Shown: positions 13,898-16,601 of the stretch, piece after piece
Layout: every line of letters begins with the position of its first letter
Position numbering within the stretch: position 1 is the stretch's first letter
Origin: Candidatus Pacearchaeota archaeon
GTDB taxonomy: Archaea > Nanobdellota > Nanobdellia > Pacearchaeales > GW2011-AR1
Assembly: GCA_023142835.1 (NCBI GenBank)
Contig: JAGLIS010000031.1
Coordinates: 1 to 16,601, forward strand
DNA: 16,601 nt
Direction of reading: 5' to 3'
Made by a program: the position numbers and the translations under genes
Notes under the pieces: model-generated
Told to the model about the DNA's origin: nothing
Database searches by the model: none
What the model saw: only the letters and a program-made list of their open reading frames with translations

Positions 13898-14713
13898 ATG
13901 AAAATTTTAGTTGTTGGTGATTCTCATGGTTCTGAAAAAGTGAAGAAGATTTCTCTGAAAGGTGTTGATTTAGTTTTAATGACTGGGGATGTTGGAAAAG
14001 CAGATATGGCTAGAGAAAGATATTTTGAGAATATTGAGAGAAAAAAGAAAGGATTGGGCGAGTTAGAATATGATGGAAAATTTTGTAGATTAGTTTATAG
14101 AGAAATATATGATTCTACTTTAGATATTTTAAGGTATTTCTCTAAAAAAGTTCCAACTTATTCTATCCTTGGAAATGTTGGAATGAGGATGGTAAAAAAT
14201 AAAGAGGTTGAAAAAGAAGAAAGGAAATATGATATTAAACTTCCTTATCTTAGGGATGGTTTGAATAAATTAAAAGATTTTCATCTTGTTAGGAATGGTG
14301 TTAGAAATATTGAAGGATTGAGAATCGGTTTTTTAGAGTATTTTGTTGGTACTAGTTGGGTTAGGGAATTTAAGCCGAGTGATTATAAGAAAAGTTTGAA
14401 AAATGCAAAAAGAGAAACAGAGAAAGTTAAGGGAATTTTGAAGAACTTTAAAGATTTAGATATTCTTGTTTGTCATCAACCTCCTTATGGAATCTTAGAT
14501 AAGATGACAAATAAACAAGCTCCAAAACATTGGTATGGGAAGCATGCTGGGAGTAAAGTTATTTTAGATTATATAAAAAAGAAACAGCCAAGATACGTTT
14601 TTTGTGGACATATCCATGAAGGTAAGGGGATGAAAAAAATAGGTAGGACTGAAATTTATAATGTTGGGTGTTGTGGGGATTATATTATTTTAGATGGGAA
14701 AGATAAAAGTTGA
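13898..14713 (+). CDS. Calcineurin-like metallophosphoesterase
   Basis: A 271-residue metallophosphoesterase. Metal-binding motifs in order: GDSHG (7-11), TGDVGKAD (29-36), LGNVG (91-95, where the family usually has GNH or GNC), CHQPPYG (192-198) and CGHIHEGKG (236-244). A basic helical insertion occupies about 37-80 and 97-125. Substrate cannot be told; relatives hydrolyse phosphodiesters or phosphoproteins. The coding sequence is A-rich (many AAA, GAA, AGA codons) and low in G compared with the other + strand genes, suggesting a different history. It lies between intact Bud32 and the decayed Bud32 fragment, so it may have arrived with the event that duplicated the Bud32 5' end. Confidence 0.88.
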   Translation: MKILVVGDSHGSEKVKKISLKGVDLVLMTGDVGKADMARERYFENIERKKKGLGELEYDGKFCRLVYREIYDSTLDILRYFSKKVPTYSILGNVGMRMVKNKEVEKEERKYDIKLPYLRDGLNKLKDFHLVRNGVRNIEGLRIGFLEYFVGTSWVREFKPSDYKKSLKNAKRETEKVKGILKNFKDLDILVCHQPPYGILDKMTNKQAPKHWYGKHAGSKVILDYIKKKQPRYVFCGHIHEGKGMKKIGRTEIYNVGCCGDYIILDGKDKS

Positions 14714-14789
14714 TTTGGATGAAGATTAGGTTTTTAAGAAAGCTTTAGCGGTTTATCATATTAGTCTTAATGGTTTGTAAAAATTCCCT

Positions 14790-14888
14790 GGTTTGGGGAG
14801 GATGGGTTTTTGGGATTCGGTCTTTTGTTATTACTTCGTCTGAGAGGAAGATTTTTGCTTTGGTACCTTAGGAGATTAGTTGTTTCAT
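14790..14888 (-). pseudogene. Decayed 5' fragment of bud32
   Basis: On the - strand this encodes MKQLIS, a TAA stop where bud32 has CAA, then GTKAKIFLSDEVITKDRIPKT before homology fades. Over 14805-14888, 77 of 84 bases match the bud32 5' end (13764-13847). The ATG overlaps the stop codon of the upstream 152-residue gene (ATGA). The fragment is separated from the intact gene by the metallophosphoesterase gene. Confidence 0.9.
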
Positions 14889-15343
14889 TTTAATTCTTTC
14901 TTTATCTGTCTTCTTATTTTATTTGTGAAGAGGTTGATTTCTTTTGAAATTTTAGATATTGTTTCTTCAGGATATTCTTCTTTTGTTGCTATTTCCTTAA
15001 GAAATTTATTATATTCTTTGAGGTATTTTTTTATTATATTGGATATATAGTTAAAGTTTGGTGGTGTAAACATTAGAAAATGATCTAATATTTTTCCAAG
15101 AGATTTTATTCTTCTTGGTAATTCATTATATCTTTCATCTCCAGTAAGTTTGATACCCAGAAAATACCATTCATGTATTTGGTTTATTTTTCCAGAGATT
15201 GCTTCGTACTGTTTTATTTTTTGTTTAAAAATAAATTCTTTTTTTATAAGTGATTTTCTGAGTTTATAATCAAGTAAGCTACTGAGAACTGAACCAACCA
15301 TTACCCCTATTATACCTGATAGAAGGATTTCATAGTTTGTCAT
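14885..15343 (-). CDS. Small N-terminally membrane-anchored coiled-coil protein
   Basis: A 152-residue protein with one N-terminal transmembrane helix (about residues 5-25, ILLSGIIGVMVGSVLSSLL) and a long, Lys/Glu-rich helical remainder likely to form coiled coils (about 27-150). No catalytic motif is seen and I do not recognise the family. It starts 1 nt after the SRP54 stop, so it is probably co-transcribed with it, and its stop overlaps the start of the decayed bud32 fragment. The coding sequence is very AT-rich relative to SRP54, which hints at later acquisition. The short, mostly helical sequence makes function unclear. Confidence 0.75.
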   Translation of the reverse strand: MTNYEILLSGIIGVMVGSVLSSLLDYKLRKSLIKKEFIFKQKIKQYEAISGKINQIHEWYFLGIKLTGDERYNELPRRIKSLGKILDHFLMFTPPNFNYISNIIKKYLKEYNKFLKEIATKEEYPEETISKISKEINLFTNKIRRQIKKELK

Positions 15344-15344
15344 C

Positions 15345-16601
15345 TTAAAATTTAACTTTCCCTCTAAACTTCTTCGCCATCTTTTGCATCATCTTCTGAT
15401 CAATTTTTCCTTCGGTTAATCCAGTTTGCATTCCCATCATCTCTTTGAGCATTTTGTATTGTTTTAATAACTCTCTTATTTCTGTTGTGGTTGTTCCCGA
15501 TCCTTTTGCGATTCGCTGGATTCGAGAGGTTTGTTTTTCTAAGACTTCTGGGTTTTCGATTTCTTCTTCGGTCATTGAGGAGATTGAGTTTTTCCAGTGT
15601 TTCATTTTGGATTCTTGTTTCGCGAGGACATCTTTTGGGACTTTTGCTGCGGACATCCCTGGAATCATTCCGATTAGTTTGTCCATGCTTCCCATTTTGT
15701 TCATTTGTTCGAGTTGGGAGTAGAGGTCGAGGAGAGTGAATTTTCCTTCTTGTAGTCGTTCTTCGATTCGTTTTGCTTGTTTTTCATCGGTTGCGGATTT
15801 GACGTGTTCGAGAAGGGCTTGGAGGTCGCCCATTCCTAGAAGTCGTTGGATGAATGATTCTGGGTCGAAGGTTTCTATTTCGTGGATTTGTTCTCCTACA
15901 CCTATGAAGAAGACAGGGGCTTTTGTTTCTGCGCAGGCGGTTAGGGCTCCTCCACCTTTCGAAGTTCCGTCCATTCTTGTTATAATAACTCCGTCCACAG
16001 ATAGTGCTTTTTGGAATTCATCGGCTTGGGTCTTTGCGGTTTGTCCAATGTCTGCAGGTATAACTAAAATTCTATAATCGGGTTTTAGTTTTTTGTTAAG
16101 TTTTTCTATTTCTTTGATGAGTTCTTTGTTAAGTCCGTCTCGTCCAGCTGTGTCGATTAAAACTAGGTCGTATTTTTCTAAGTCTTTTTTATATTGTTCT
16201 ATAATTTTTATCGGGTCTTTTTCTTTTTTGTCTATGAATGCGGGGAGATTTGTCTTTTTAGCTAATTGTTCTAATTGGTCCATTGCGGCAGGTCGTTGGG
16301 TATCTAAACCTAATAAGGCAACTTTTCTCCCTCGTTTTGCGTAATAGAATCCGAGTTTTGCGATTGTGGTTGTTTTACCTGAGCCGTATAATCCGAGGAA
16401 CATAAGACTAGCTTTTTTTGGGAGCTTGAGTTCTTTTCTCTCTCCAAGAAGTAATGTAATCTCGTCATGGATAAGTTTGATTAATTGTTCTTTTTTGTCG
16501 ATACCTTTGATAGTTTCATCGTAGGCGAGTTTCTTTATTTTTTGAGAGAGTGAGAAAACTAGTTCAATATTTACATCTGCTTCGATTAGGGCTTTTTGGA
16601 T
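15345..16601 (-). CDS. srp54: Signal recognition particle protein SRP54, N-terminus beyond the window
   Basis: The frame is open through the right edge, so the first in-frame ATG (16403) is internal; 418 residues are visible and roughly 25-30 N-terminal residues are missing. The N domain is seen as QKALIEADVNIELVFSL and ALARTL-like helices, ending LLGERKELKLPKKASLMFLG. GTPase motifs follow in order: GLYGSGKTTT (P-loop), DTQRPAAMDQL, DTAGR, TRMDGTSKGGG and FIGVGE. The Met-rich M domain (about 295-418, including NKMGSMDKLIGMIPGM and KMLKEMMGMQTG) binds 7S RNA and signal peptides. The protein targets nascent secretory and membrane proteins, such as the giant surface protein here, to the Sec translocon. 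All motifs are intact. Confidence 0.96.
   Translation of the reverse strand: MQKALIEADVNIELVFSLSQKIKKLAYDETIKGIDKKEQLIKLIHDEITLLLGERKELKLPKKASLMFLGLYGSGKTTTIAKLGFYYAKRGRKVALLGLDTQRPAAMDQLEQLAKKTNLPAFIDKKEKDPIKIIEQYKKDLEKYDLVLIDTAGRDGLNKELIKEIEKLNKKLKPDYRILVIPADIGQTAKTQADEFQKALSVDGVIITRMDGTSKGGGALTACAETKAPVFFIGVGEQIHEIETFDPESFIQRLLGMGDLQALLEHVKSATDEKQAKRIEERLQEGKFTLLDLYSQLEQMNKMGSMDKLIGMIPGMSAAKVPKDVLAKQESKMKHWKNSISSMTEEEIENPEVLEKQTSRIQRIAKGSGTTTTEIRELLKQYKMLKEMMGMQTGLTEGKIDQKMMQKMAKKFRGKVKF

Noticed and set aside
15345..15356. Similarity between the starts of the uS15 and 152-residue genes (both begin ATGACAAAC)
   Set aside because: The match is only about nine bases and does not extend; it is compatible with chance in AT-rich DNA.
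1..16601. CRISPR arrays, insertion sequences or transposase genes
   Set aside because: No regularly spaced repeats and no transposase or integrase motifs were seen in any frame.

Overview
The window reads as chromosomal DNA of an archaeon, most likely a DPANN lineage of the Woesearchaeota/Pacearchaeota kind. Support for Archaea is strong: it carries aIF2-alpha, S27e, Nop10, the archaeal form of uS15, Bud32, SRP54 and a DHH RecJ-like nuclease. TATA boxes lie about 22 nt before start codons, which indicates leaderless transcripts, and the tRNA has no encoded CCA. The DPANN assignment is an inference from small proteins, AT-rich DNA and giant Cys-rich secreted proteins.

Layout. (1) 1-9061, + strand: the 3' part of a very large acidic Cys-rich protein gene, a two-gene ribbon-helix-helix/RelE toxin-antitoxin module, then a two-gene surface operon. 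That operon encodes a 1576-residue secreted, Cys-rich, sequon-rich repeat protein and a 214-residue type I membrane protein. (2) 9062-10061: an intact family-4-like uracil-DNA glycosylase gene flanked on both sides by decayed copies of its own ends. (3) 10062-13170, - strand: an information-processing cluster read as tRNA-Gln(UUG), uS15, RecJ-like nuclease, S27e, aIF2-alpha and Nop10. Nop10 and S27e are short genes. (4) 13248-14713: Bud32 (KEOPS kinase, -) and a metallophosphoesterase (+), divergently transcribed from one palindromic TATA box. (5) 14790-16601, - strand: SRP54 (its N-terminus is off the window), a small N-terminally anchored coiled-coil protein, and a decayed copy of the Bud32 5' end.

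How the parts fit together. The core genes serve translation and RNA maturation: ribosomal proteins, aIF2, H/ACA pseudouridylation and t6A tRNA modification. They also serve protein export (SRP54) and DNA repair (UDG, RecJ-like). The giant Cys-rich proteins are probably displayed at the cell surface, with the 214-residue membrane protein as a candidate anchor.

The most unusual features are three direct duplications of gene ends next to intact genes (UDG 5' end, UDG 3' end, Bud32 5' end), each separated from its gene by unrelated DNA. Others are a UDG that has lost three of the four expected iron-sulfur cysteines, a fully symmetric divergent promoter, and a 14-bp perfect palindrome over the S27e promoter. 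Everything here comes from reading the sequence; no database comparison was possible.
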